In this document: positions 36,371 through 44,879 of the stretch, piece after piece
Position numbering within the stretch: the stretch's first letter is position 1
How the letters are laid out: every line of letters starts with the position of its first letter
NCBI GenBank assembly: GCA_900100895.1
Contig: FMTX01000017.1
Location: 1 to 64,000, forward strand
Origin: Lachnospiraceae bacterium YSD2013
Lineage (GTDB): Bacteria; Bacillota; Clostridia; Lachnospirales; Lachnospiraceae
DNA length: 64,000 bases
Reading direction: 5' to 3'
The notes under the pieces: generated by a model
The model's input: the letters and a program-made list of their open reading frames with translations, nothing else
Database searches by the model: none
What the model was told of the DNA's origin: nothing
Program-made: the position numbers and the translations under genes

Positions 36371-38383
36371 ATGAGTGAACTACAGAAGAATCTCCAGGCG
36401 GAGACCACAACTCAGGCAGAAATCGACGACATCATGAAGAAGTACGACAGGGAGTCCAACACCCGCGTGTGGGAAGGCACTCCCAAGAAAATCATCGTCG
36501 GCTTCATGTCACTTTTTTCTATATACTGCATATACATGACGCTTTTCTCGACGGCACTTCCGGAGACGAGACTGTCCCTGTTCCTTGGTTTCATCACCAT
36601 CATAGGCTTCCTCGTATACCCCGTAAGTAAAAAGAACGTGCGCGTGAATCACATGCCCTGGTACGACATAGTGCTGATGGTGCTCGGCGCAGGCTGTTTC
36701 TTTTACTTTGCCTTCACAGCCAAGTCCATCATCAAAATGGTGGCCAACACCGGTATCGGACCACTTCAGGTAATAATCGGTACCCTCGGAATTCTTATTA
36801 TGATTGAACTTTGCAGACGCTGCGTCGGCGTGCCGATACTTTGCGTACTCGGAGCGCTGCTTTTGTATGCATTCATCAATCAGTTTACTTACGGTGCAAG
36901 CTTCTATAAAGCTCTTCGCGCCATCATCAACAAGCTTTTCTACTCCACCAACGGAATAATCGGCACACCCACTAACGTGTGCTACACATACATAGTATTG
37001 TTCATTATATTCGGTGCGTTCCTTGAGAGAACCGGTATATCGAACTTCTTTATTTCTTTTGCCAACAGAATCGCAGGATGGTCTTCGGGCGGCCCCGCGA
37101 AGGTTGCGGTTATAAGCTCGGCTCTCTGCGGCATGGTATCAGGCTCCTCCGTAGGTAACACGGTTACCACAGGTTCCGTTACCATCCCTATGATGAAGAA
37201 GACCGGTTACAAGCCTGAATTCGCAGGCGCAGTTGAGGCTGCGGCATCCACCGGCGGACAGATAATGCCCCCTATCATGGGCGCGGCTGCGTTCCTTATG
37301 GCAGAGTACATGAGCATACCCTACGCTCAGGTGGCTCTGAAAGCCGTGTTACCCGCGGTACTGTATTTTGCAGGCATATTTATAGCCGTTCACCTTGAGG
37401 CCAAGAAATTGGGCTTAAAAGGCCTTAAAAAAGAGGACCTCCCGAAATGGAAGTTCCTCCTTAAGAACTGTTACCTGATTATCCCGCTCGTGCTCCTTGT
37501 ATGGCTCGTATCTTCGGGCGCGAGAACTATGGCGTATTCCGCCGCACTTTCCATCATCGCGGCCTTGGTAATCGGTTTCATCAACTTACTTATCAACAAT
37601 CGCAGTGAGAGAAAGGATGAGGCTTTCGGCACCGTCCTCAAAGATACATGCGCTACGACCTTCAAAAACTCTGTCGACGCACTTCACGCAGGTGCCAAGG
37701 GCGCCATCACAGTTGCGGTAGCGTGCGCGATGGCGGGTATGATTGCGGGCTGTATCACTGTTACAGGTCTTGCATCCATACTTATCAACGCAATCGTTCA
37801 GATAGCGGGTAACGCAACAATGATTGGTCTCGTGCTGACCATGTTATGCTGTATCATCCTCGGCATGGGCGTGCCTACGACAGCTACTTACTGTATCATG
37901 GCTTCCACATGCGCACCTATACTTATACAGCTTGGATTCCCGGCGGTTGCGGCTCACTTCTTCGTATTCTACTTCGGAATCGTAGCGGATATTACGCCTC
38001 CCGTAGCGCTTGCGGCTTACGCAGGCTCGGCTATAGCCAAGTCCAACCCCATGAAGACGGGTGTCAACGCAACAAGACTTGCGATAGCGGCATTCATCGT
38101 GCCCTACGTATTCGCGTATAGCCCGGCAATGTTGCTCGTAGATACGACACCGCTTCAGGTATGCCTTATCGTAGTGACCGCTTTGCTCGGTATCTTCGGA
38201 GTTGCGGCAGGTATAGGCGGATACATATTCAGCAACACCAATCCCGTGTTCAGACTTTTGATTATCGCGGGAGGCTTAATGCTTCTTGTGCCCGGAACGC
38301 TTACCGATATCATCGGCGTGGCACTTGTGGCATTCGTATGCGTGGCAGACTTCCTTGCTGCCAAGAGACTTAAGGCAGCCTGA
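36371..38383 (+). CDS. TRAP transporter fused permease (DctQ-DctM, 4TM plus 12TM)
   Basis: A 670-residue membrane protein uniting the small and large TRAP permease subunits, as is usual for TAXI systems. A polar N-terminus (to about 50) leads to about four TM segments, then the large-subunit part with GAFLERTGISNFFISFANRIAGWSSGG, GSSVGNTVTTGSVTIPMM, EAAASTGGQIMPPIMGAAAFLMAE and, in the second half, LGMGVPTTATYCIM and the ITPPVALAAYAGSAIAKSNPMKTG region. Transport is driven by an ion gradient, normally Na+. It has its own AGGAGA site downstream of the internal hairpin. No small accessory gene follows. Confidence 0.92.
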   Translation: MSELQKNLQAETTTQAEIDDIMKKYDRESNTRVWEGTPKKIIVGFMSLFSIYCIYMTLFSTALPETRLSLFLGFITIIGFLVYPVSKKNVRVNHMPWYDIVLMVLGAGCFFYFAFTAKSIIKMVANTGIGPLQVIIGTLGILIMIELCRRCVGVPILCVLGALLLYAFINQFTYGASFYKALRAIINKLFYSTNGIIGTPTNVCYTYIVLFIIFGAFLERTGISNFFISFANRIAGWSSGGPAKVAVISSALCGMVSGSSVGNTVTTGSVTIPMMKKTGYKPEFAGAVEAAASTGGQIMPPIMGAAAFLMAEYMSIPYAQVALKAVLPAVLYFAGIFIAVHLEAKKLGLKGLKKEDLPKWKFLLKNCYLIIPLVLLVWLVSSGARTMAYSAALSIIAALVIGFINLLINNRSERKDEAFGTVLKDTCATTFKNSVDALHAGAKGAITVAVACAMAGMIAGCITVTGLASILINAIVQIAGNATMIGLVLTMLCCIILGMGVPTTATYCIMASTCAPILIQLGFPAVAAHFFVFYFGIVADITPPVALAAYAGSAIAKSNPMKTGVNATRLAIAAFIVPYVFAYSPAMLLVDTTPLQVCLIVVTALLGIFGVAAGIGGYIFSNTNPVFRLLIIAGGLMLLVPGTLTDIIGVALVAFVCVADFLAAKRLKAA

Positions 38384-38424
38384 CTGCAGGCCGACAGGCG
38401 ACGACTAAATTTATACAGACAAAG

Positions 38425-38465
38425 AAAAATCCGCGGTGGCATAAAGGCTACTGCGGATTCTTTTT
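38425..38465. terminator. bidirectional terminator, TRAP permease / TetR
   Basis: AATCCGC(GGTGGC) pairs with (GGCTACT)GCGGATT, flanked by A and T runs, so it can act on both convergent units. It overlaps the TetR stop region. Confidence 0.75.
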
Positions 38466-39017
38466 AATATTCTCTATCATAAGGTCGAGACAGCCGGTAA
38501 AGATTACACGGATACGCTCGCTGATTGCGTGCATTTCCTCGGGAGTGTCGCCGTGGGACTCGCCTCTTATCCAGCGTACCAATACTCCGAAAAGCGCTTC
38601 CTCATAGTATGTGGAGATAATGCCCATGTCGATGTCGGAAAGCCTGTAGTCGGCAAGGTGAAGATTGATGTACTTCACAAAAACGTTGTGAATCATGCCA
38701 ATCACGCTCTTTTGCAAAGTTTCCTGACCGAGGGTCTTATATAGGTTCTTCCAAACTTTCTTGTACATAACGGTAAATTCGATTATGTCAAAAAGAACCT
38801 TGTCGTCGTCGGCGGGGTCGCTTAACTCGAGAACTTTAATCTTCTCCTGAATGGCGCTGTCGAGAACATCATATATGTCGTGGAAGTGATAGTAGAAGGT
38901 GTTGCGGGTGATGCCGCACTGCTTTACTATCTCGCCCACAGTTATCTTGCGAAGGGGTTTCGTCTCCGCAAGGGCGATGGTGCAGTCGATTATGGACTGC
39001 TTGGTGGAAACGGCCAT
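38448..39017 (-). CDS. TetR-family transcriptional regulator
   Basis: A 189-residue DNA-binding protein. The ATG at 39017 follows GAGGAGGT, giving MAVSTKQSIIDCTIAL. The helix-turn-helix is KITVGEIVKQCGITRNTFYYHFHDIYDVL; the C-terminal helical domain is of the kind seen in the DhaS/YbiH-like group (TetR_C_33-like), often in Firmicutes. It is convergent with the TRAP genes and divergent from the DUF3048 lipoprotein (177 bp between), so either could be its target. The ligand is unknown. Confidence 0.87.
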   Translation of the reverse strand: MAVSTKQSIIDCTIALAETKPLRKITVGEIVKQCGITRNTFYYHFHDIYDVLDSAIQEKIKVLELSDPADDDKVLFDIIEFTVMYKKVWKNLYKTLGQETLQKSVIGMIHNVFVKYINLHLADYRLSDIDMGIISTYYEEALFGVLVRWIRGESHGDTPEEMHAISERIRVIFTGCLDLMIENIKKNPQ

Positions 39018-39112
39018 GGGACCTCCTCTAAATTCATGCCCGACCGGATGGTTCAATAGGCATTATGGTTAATAAAAGAATACATATTAATAAAAAAATA
39101 ATCAAGTTTACA

Positions 39113-39141
39113 TTGAATATTAGATTATGTTTGGTTAAAAT
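39113..39141 (+). promoter_or_regulatory. promoter of the DUF3048 lipoprotein gene
   Basis: TTGAAT (39113-39118) and TAAAAT (39136-39141) with a 17-bp spacer; the ATG is about 50 nt downstream. Confidence 0.55.
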
Positions 39142-39193
39142 AGAATGAGGTTTTGACCGAGAACAATAACAAATACTTATCAGAGGTAATAAG

Positions 39194-40372
39194 ATGAAAA
39201 AATATTTAAGCATTTTTCTTGCAGGCGCAATGATGCTTTCACTTGCGGCTTGCGGCAAGGAAACATCCGCTTCGGGTTCTCCTTCTTTTGAAATCAGCGA
39301 GAATCCCATAGTGGTTACAACCGATGACGGAGCAGGTAAGGAAACAAGTGCTTCCGAAGAGACAGGCAAGAAGGACGACGTTATTCCTGCCAATTCCTAC
39401 AGAAGCGAGCTTACCAATGAATGGATCAGCAACGACATTAAGGACCAGCGTCCCGTTGCAGTCATGGTTGACAATGAATCCACAGCGCTTCCTCACTACG
39501 GTACCAGCAATGCAGATATCGTATACGAGATGATGAACTCCACCCTCAACGGACGTATCACCCGTCTTATGTGTATCTTCAAAGACTGGCGTAATATCGA
39601 GCAGATCGGTAACATCAGAAGTACACGTAGCACCAACGCTATTATTTTCCCTGAGTACAATGCAATCTTAGTACACGACGGCGGTCCCTTCTACATTAAG
39701 GACTGGCTTGCCAACCCTAAGTTCCCTAACTCTTACGATCACTTAAGCGGCGGCTTCGCACGTATCGACAGAGGAAAAGGCGGTACTTACGAAGAATACG
39801 CTACTATGGACGACTACAAGGGCGTAGGCGAGTACGCAGGTAACTCTTACGACGGACTTGCTACACGTATTAAGAAAGCTAAATTCGATGAAGAGTACAA
39901 TGAGTACTACATGGGCAAGCACTTCACCTTCAGCGACGACGAGATAAGCCTTAAGGATATTAAGGATGCCGAGAAGGCCGAGAAGGTTGAGCTTCCTTAC
40001 GACCACAACAAGACCAAGCTTACATACAACTCCGACACCGAGACTTACGATTATTCCGAGTACGGTGAGAAGTATGTCGACGGTCTTTACGATGACGGCA
40101 GAGGACTTTCCTTCAAGAACGTAATCATTCAGGTTGCAGACTTCGTACAGTTCGATGAAAACGGTTACATGTGCTTCTACGCAATCGGTTCCGGTACAGG
40201 TTACTTCCTTACCGACGGATACGCAATCCCCATCAAGTGGGAGAAGCCCGACCAGGACGAACTTACCAAGTTCTACAGAGCCGACAACGGTGAAGAGATT
40301 ACCCTTAACACAGGTAAGACCTACATCACCATCTGTCCCCTCGACGTATCCAAGAAAATCGTAATTAAATAA
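39194..40372 (+). CDS. DUF3048 (YerB-like) lipoprotein
   Basis: A 392-residue exported lipoprotein with signal peptide MKKYLSIFLAGAMMLSLAAC and an acidic, Ser/Thr-rich spacer (to about residue 75). The DUF3048 signature follows: RPVAVMVDNESTALPHYGTS, ADIVYEMMNSTLNGRITRLM, and IGNIRSTRSTNA. The C-terminal half (FKNVIIQVADFVQFDENGYM, GTGYFLTDGYAIPIKW, GKTYITICP) matches the second domain of YerB. The biochemical function of this Gram-positive family is not established. It is monocistronic with a UUCG-capped terminator. Confidence 0.88.
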   Translation: MKKYLSIFLAGAMMLSLAACGKETSASGSPSFEISENPIVVTTDDGAGKETSASEETGKKDDVIPANSYRSELTNEWISNDIKDQRPVAVMVDNESTALPHYGTSNADIVYEMMNSTLNGRITRLMCIFKDWRNIEQIGNIRSTRSTNAIIFPEYNAILVHDGGPFYIKDWLANPKFPNSYDHLSGGFARIDRGKGGTYEEYATMDDYKGVGEYAGNSYDGLATRIKKAKFDEEYNEYYMGKHFTFSDDEISLKDIKDAEKAEKVELPYDHNKTKLTYNSDTETYDYSEYGEKYVDGLYDDGRGLSFKNVIIQVADFVQFDENGYMCFYAIGSGTGYFLTDGYAIPIKWEKPDQDELTKFYRADNGEEITLNTGKTYITICPLDVSKKIVIK

Positions 40373-40380
40373 ATAACTAT

Positions 40381-40416
40381 GGGGCAAATACCCTTCGGGG
40401 TCTTTGCCCTTATTTA
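40381..40416 (+). terminator. terminator with UUCG loop
   Basis: GGGCAAA(TACCC)-TTCG-(GGGTC)TTTGCCC followed by TTATTTAG. The next gene's ribosome site is close behind, so read-through may feed it. Confidence 0.8.
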
Positions 40417-40431
40417 GCTTTAGGGATTATT

Positions 40432-41625
40432 ATGAAAAAGGTCATTGAGTTTTTGAAAAAAGAAGCCGTTCTCACAGCGGCTCTGCTTCTTGCAATCATT
40501 TCTTCTTTTGTGGTTAAGCCCGACAAGGAGTACATAGAATATGTGGACCTTCGGACGCTTGCCATACTTTTTTCCCTTATGTGCGTTATGGCGGGACTTC
40601 AGGGTCTCGGCGTATTCAAAAGAATAGCGGGCGGACTTTTAAACAGCGTTAAGAGCGAGCGTAAGATTGTGTTAATCCTTGTGATGCTTTGCTTTTTCTT
40701 TTCCATGCTGATTACGAACGATGTGGCGCTCATTACTTTTGTGCCTTTTACGTTTACGACGCTTGAGATGCTGGGCGCCGACAAATACAAGAAGCTTGTT
40801 ATTCCTGTGGTGGTACTTCAGACAATAGCTGCTAATCTTGGCAGTATGCTTACGCCTCTTGGCAATCCGCAGAATCTGTATCTCTACGGCAAGATGGAAA
40901 CAGACTTTGGCTCTTTTGTGATGATTATGCTGCCTTATACGGTGGTGTCGCTGGTGCTGGTGGTTGTGAGCGCGTTTATATTTACTCGCGGAAAGGCTAA
41001 GCAGGCTGAGACCGAAACCGTGACTGAGACCGGCGCGGAGACGGCTACCCGTGATGGCAGTAATCGCATGACACTTACGGAGATGTTTCAGAAGACCAAC
41101 AACAGATACCATATGCTTCTGGTGCTGTATCTGCTTCTTTTTATCGTGGCGCTCATGACGGTTGTGAGAGTGTTGCCGTATGAGATTATGTTCTTTATCA
41201 CGCTTATACTCGTGCTTATAGCCGACAGGAAGACGATTCTGAAGGTGGACTGGTCGCTGCTTCTTACTTTCGTCGGCTTCTTTGTGTTCATCGGTAACAT
41301 GGGAAGGGTGCCTGCTTTTTCCGAGGCACTGTCGAAGGTTATTACGGGGCGCGAGACCTGGACGGCGATTGTATCGAGCCAGGTAATCAGCAATGTGCCG
41401 GCGGCGCTTCTTCTTTCGGGATTTACGAGCGATTTGAAGGCGCTTGTTATCGGTACGAACCTCGGAGGACTCGGTACGCTTATTGCGTCGATGGCAAGCC
41501 TTATATCCTATAAGCTTGCGGCCGCAAGAAAAGATATCAAGATGGGCAAGTACCTCGGATTTTTCACCGTGATGAATGTGGTATTTCTTTGTGTACTTGC
41601 GGTTCTATATGTTATACTTAGCTAG
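40432..41625 (+). CDS. SLC13/ArsB-like anion permease
   Basis: A 397-residue membrane protein with about 10-11 hydrophobic segments. Ion-transporter superfamily signatures are MLITNDVALITFVPF (the TND motif), MLTPLGNPQNLYLY (GNPQN-type hairpin) and, in the second half, SSQVISNVPAALLLSGF. These place it with SLC13/ArsB/CitMHS carriers for dicarboxylates or other anions. A charged loop (residues 190-215, rich in Glu and Thr) separates the halves. The substrate is unknown. It starts with ATG shortly after the upstream terminator and probably leads the operon that continues with GtrA, GH3 and the kinase. Confidence 0.85.
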   Translation: MKKVIEFLKKEAVLTAALLLAIISSFVVKPDKEYIEYVDLRTLAILFSLMCVMAGLQGLGVFKRIAGGLLNSVKSERKIVLILVMLCFFFSMLITNDVALITFVPFTFTTLEMLGADKYKKLVIPVVVLQTIAANLGSMLTPLGNPQNLYLYGKMETDFGSFVMIMLPYTVVSLVLVVVSAFIFTRGKAKQAETETVTETGAETATRDGSNRMTLTEMFQKTNNRYHMLLVLYLLLFIVALMTVVRVLPYEIMFFITLILVLIADRKTILKVDWSLLLTFVGFFVFIGNMGRVPAFSEALSKVITGRETWTAIVSSQVISNVPAALLLSGFTSDLKALVIGTNLGGLGTLIASMASLISYKLAAARKDIKMGKYLGFFTVMNVVFLCVLAVLYVILS

Positions 41626-41670
41626 TGGGCCTGAGTTTAAACCGGGCGCGCACGATTAATATTTACAGAA

Positions 41671-42138
41671 ATGAGTTACATTGTTATGGATAAGATTAAG
41701 CAACTTTTCATAAAATACGAGGAGATAATTATCTACCTGATAGTGGGTGTGCTTACGACGATTGTCTCCTGGACCTGCAAGTTCTTGTGGAACAGATTCG
41801 TGTTCGGAGGACCGATGTATCCCACAGCCACACAGACCTTTATACTGGCGATTGTTACGTGGGTGTCGGGCGTTGCCTTTGCATATCCTTTGAACCGTAA
41901 GTGGGTATTTAAGTCCAAAGGTCCGTGGGTAGGCGAGTGCGCCAAGTTCTGGGGCTCGAGACTTTCAACTTTCTTTCTTGACATGTTTATCACGGAAGTG
42001 TTCGGACCGCTCCTTGGAATCAATGTCGTGGTTGTAACGCTTATTTCAGCGGTGCTTGTTACGATTCTTAACTACATTATCAGCAAGGTATTTGTCTTTA
42101 AAAAGAAAAAAGAAGTTGATGAGGAGATTATTGAATGA
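41671..42138 (+). CDS. GtrA-family membrane protein
   Basis: A 155-residue protein with four TM segments. The family pattern is clear: IIIYLIVGVLTTIVSW in TM1, VSGVAFAYPLNRKWVFK at the end of TM2 (N-R-K-W-V-F), KFWGSRLSTFFLDM, and a final TM ending LNYIISKVFVFKKKK. GtrA proteins are thought to help move lipid-linked sugars across the membrane. Two ATG codons (41671, 41686) are possible and neither has a good ribosome site. Its TGA overlaps the GH3 ATG (ATGA), so the two are translationally coupled. Confidence 0.85.
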   Translation: MSYIVMDKIKQLFIKYEEIIIYLIVGVLTTIVSWTCKFLWNRFVFGGPMYPTATQTFILAIVTWVSGVAFAYPLNRKWVFKSKGPWVGECAKFWGSRLSTFFLDMFITEVFGPLLGINVVVVTLISAVLVTILNYIISKVFVFKKKKEVDEEIIE

Positions 42139-44879
42139 AGCTTTCTTTTGACTGGAATGAGTACGAGGCGCTTGTAAGAAAAGCGGGAGCAGAGGGTTGC
42201 GTATTACTTAAGAACGATAATGAGGCTCTTCCCGTGAAGAGCGGTGAGAAGGTTGCACTTTTCGGCCGCACGCAGTTTGACTATATCAAGAGCGGCTCCG
42301 GCTCGGGCGGAATGGTTAACATTCCTTACCTTGTAAATGTGTACGACGGATTTAAGAATGCGGGAATCGCGGTTGATGAAGCGGTTGCCGATGTATACAA
42401 AGAGTGGCTTAAGGACCATCCTTTTGACAAGGGTGTGGGCTGGGCAGGCGAGCCTTTCAGTCAGGTGGAGATGCCTGTTGAAAGCGCTATGGTTGCGGGC
42501 GCAGCTTCCAGAAACGATGCGGCGGTTGTGGTATTCGGCCGTCTCGCAGGTGAAGATAAGGACAATAAGCCCGAAGAAGGCAGCTATCTCTTGAGAGAAG
42601 ACGAGAGAGCGCTTCTTAAAGAGGTGTGCGGTGCGTTTAAGCGCGTTATCGTGCTCATCAATTCGGGCAATATAATAGATATGAAGTGGGTTAAGGAATT
42701 TAACCCGGCAGCAGTCATGTACATATGGCAGGGCGGCGTCGAGGGCGGTAATGCGGCCGCTGACGTTGTCACAGGTAAGGTGACTCCTTGCGGTAAGCTT
42801 GCGGATACGATTGCTTATGACATTACCGATTATCCTTGCGAGGGTAATTTCGGCGACCCCAAGATCGGTATTTATGCCGAGGACATTTTTGTGGGCTACA
42901 GATATTTCGAGACCTTTAAGAAGGATGCGGTGCTGTATCCTTTCGGTTTCGGACTTTCATATACGGAGTTTGACCATGCGGCTACCATGGACTTTGACGG
43001 TGACAAGATTACCGTTAAGACCAAGGTTACCAATGTAGGCAAGGTTCTCGGTAAGGAAGTTGTGCAGGTATATTACAAGGCGCCTGCGGGTAAGCTTTCC
43101 AAGCCCGAGAGAGAACTTGCGCAGTTCGGTAAGACAGGTACGCTCTTTGCGGGTGCTTCGGAAGATGTGACGGTTTCTTTTGACATCAAGGATATGGCAT
43201 CTTACGATGACGGAGGATACACAGGATTCAAGAATGCTTTCGTGCTCGAGGCAGGTACTTACGAGATTTACGAGGGTAAGGACGTAAGAAGCGCTGTGCT
43301 TATCGGAAGCGTTGACCTTAAGGAAACTGTTCTTGTGGAGCAGACCGAGGACGCGCTTTCTCCCAAGACTCCTTTCAAAAGAATGATTAACGACGGCGGC
43401 AAGGTGGCATGGCAGGATACACCTCTTCGTGAGACCCCTACCGCAGAATTTATAGAGAAAGAACGTGCGACACTTAAGGAGATTCCTTACGCAGGTTCTC
43501 AGAAGCACAACCTCAAGGAAGTGCGCGACGGCAAGATTGACCTTGATACATTTATCGCAGGCTTGTCCGATGAAGAGATGATTCAGATGACCCGTGGTGA
43601 GGGTATGTGCTCTGCGAGAGTATGCCCCGGTACTGCGGCTGCTTTTGCAGGTGTAACCGATAAACTTGTAAGCTACGGTATTCCCGCTTGCTGCTGTTCT
43701 GACGGACCCAGCGGTATCAGAATGGATGTGGGTACCATGGCAATGCAGGGTCCTAACGGCGTGGCGCTTGCTTGTACTTTTGACAGAGAGCTCGTAGAGA
43801 GCTTGTACGAATACATGGGACTCGAGCTTCGTTACAACAAGATTGATTCGCTTCTCGGCCCCGGTATCAATATTCACAGAAGTCCTCTTAACGGACGTAA
43901 CTTCGAGTACTTCAGCGAAGACCCTTATCTTACCGGCGCTATGGCTGTTGCCGAGCTTAAGGGTATGCACAAGAATAAAGTTACGGGTACCATTAAGCAC
44001 TTCTCCTGCAACAATCAGGAATTCGGCAGACATTCCATCGACAGCGTTGTTTCCAAACGTGCGCTTCGTGAGATATACTTAAAGGGATTTGAAATGGCCG
44101 TCAGGGAAGGTGGCGCTTACAATATTATGACCACCTACGGTAGCCTTAACGGAATCCATACAGCATCGAGTTTTGAGCAGAACATCATGGTTACCAGACA
44201 CGACTGGGGCTTTGAAGGCTTGCTTGAGACCGACTGGTGGACCATGATCAATGAAGAAGGCGGCGAGCCCACAAGGCAGAATACTTCGTTCATGATAAGA
44301 GGCGGTAACGATGTTTACATGGTTACTTCGAACTCGGAACGTAACGACAATAACGACGACTCTGCGGAAGGCCTTAAGAACGGTGTGTTCACCAGAGCAG
44401 AGCTTCAGAGAAATGTGCGTAATATACTTATTGCGGCTATGAAGACGGCTTCTTTTGACAGATTATGCGGAGAGGTCGACGAATGGGATGTTAAGAACAA
44501 GCCCGAAGTCGAGAAGTATGAGAAACTCATTGAGTTTAAGGTAGAAGCCGAGGACGGAACGGTCATCGACGAAAGCCTTATCGATACATCCAAGGGCGCT
44601 ATGAACCGAATCTTCGTCTGCCTTAAGGAGAAAGGAATATTCTCCATTAAGATGGACGTTGCGGCGGAAGGCAGCGAGCTTGCGCAGATTCCCATGGTAT
44701 TAAGCCTTAACGGTGTACCCAAGAAAGTGGTTACCAGAAACGGCGCAGACCACGAATTCAGAGAAGAGACCCTTTTCCTTGAGACTTTCTTAAGCATTAA
44801 TGTTTACGTGGGAATTTCATTCAATCAGGACGGAATCAAGCTTAAAAATATTCGCGTTGTGAAGGAACAGATGCAGTGA
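42135..44879 (+). CDS. GH3 beta-glucosidase with swapped domain order
   Basis: A 914-residue glycoside hydrolase without signal peptide, so cytoplasmic. Domains are in reverse of the usual order: the GH3 C-terminal alpha/beta sandwich comes first (EGCVLLKNDNEALPV, VIVLINSGNIIDM, YPFGFGLSYTEF), then a fibronectin-III-like domain (to about 390), then the TIM-barrel domain (from about 470: SDGPSGIR, LLGPGINIHRSPLNGRNFEYFSEDP, KHFSCNNQE) with the catalytic nucleophile at Asp700 in LLETDWW. The same permuted order is known from Butyrivibrio fibrisolvens and Ruminococcus albus beta-glucosidases. A further C-terminal region of about 150 residues looks beta-rich. It overlaps the genes on both sides by 4 nt. 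Confidence 0.92.
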   Translation: MKLSFDWNEYEALVRKAGAEGCVLLKNDNEALPVKSGEKVALFGRTQFDYIKSGSGSGGMVNIPYLVNVYDGFKNAGIAVDEAVADVYKEWLKDHPFDKGVGWAGEPFSQVEMPVESAMVAGAASRNDAAVVVFGRLAGEDKDNKPEEGSYLLREDERALLKEVCGAFKRVIVLINSGNIIDMKWVKEFNPAAVMYIWQGGVEGGNAAADVVTGKVTPCGKLADTIAYDITDYPCEGNFGDPKIGIYAEDIFVGYRYFETFKKDAVLYPFGFGLSYTEFDHAATMDFDGDKITVKTKVTNVGKVLGKEVVQVYYKAPAGKLSKPERELAQFGKTGTLFAGASEDVTVSFDIKDMASYDDGGYTGFKNAFVLEAGTYEIYEGKDVRSAVLIGSVDLKETVLVEQTEDALSPKTPFKRMINDGGKVAWQDTPLRETPTAEFIEKERATLKEIPYAGSQKHNLKEVRDGKIDLDTFIAGLSDEEMIQMTRGEGMCSARVCPGTAAAFAGVTDKLVSYGIPACCCSDGPSGIRMDVGTMAMQGPNGVALACTFDRELVESLYEYMGLELRYNKIDSLLGPGINIHRSPLNGRNFEYFSEDPYLTGAMAVAELKGMHKNKVTGTIKHFSCNNQEFGRHSIDSVVSKRALREIYLKGFEMAVREGGAYNIMTTYGSLNGIHTASSFEQNIMVTRHDWGFEGLLETDWWTMINEEGGEPTRQNTSFMIRGGNDVYMVTSNSERNDNNDDSAEGLKNGVFTRAELQRNVRNILIAAMKTASFDRLCGEVDEWDVKNKPEVEKYEKLIEFKVEAEDGTVIDESLIDTSKGAMNRIFVCLKEKGIFSIKMDVAAEGSELAQIPMVLSLNGVPKKVVTRNGADHEFREETLFLETFLSINVYVGISFNQDGIKLKNIRVVKEQMQ

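Noticed and set aside
42957-44033. A 358-codon open frame on the minus strand inside the GH3 gene
   Set aside because: It lies wholly antisense to a gene with clear catalytic motifs, has no ribosome site or recognisable domain, and its composition mirrors the codon bias of the real gene.
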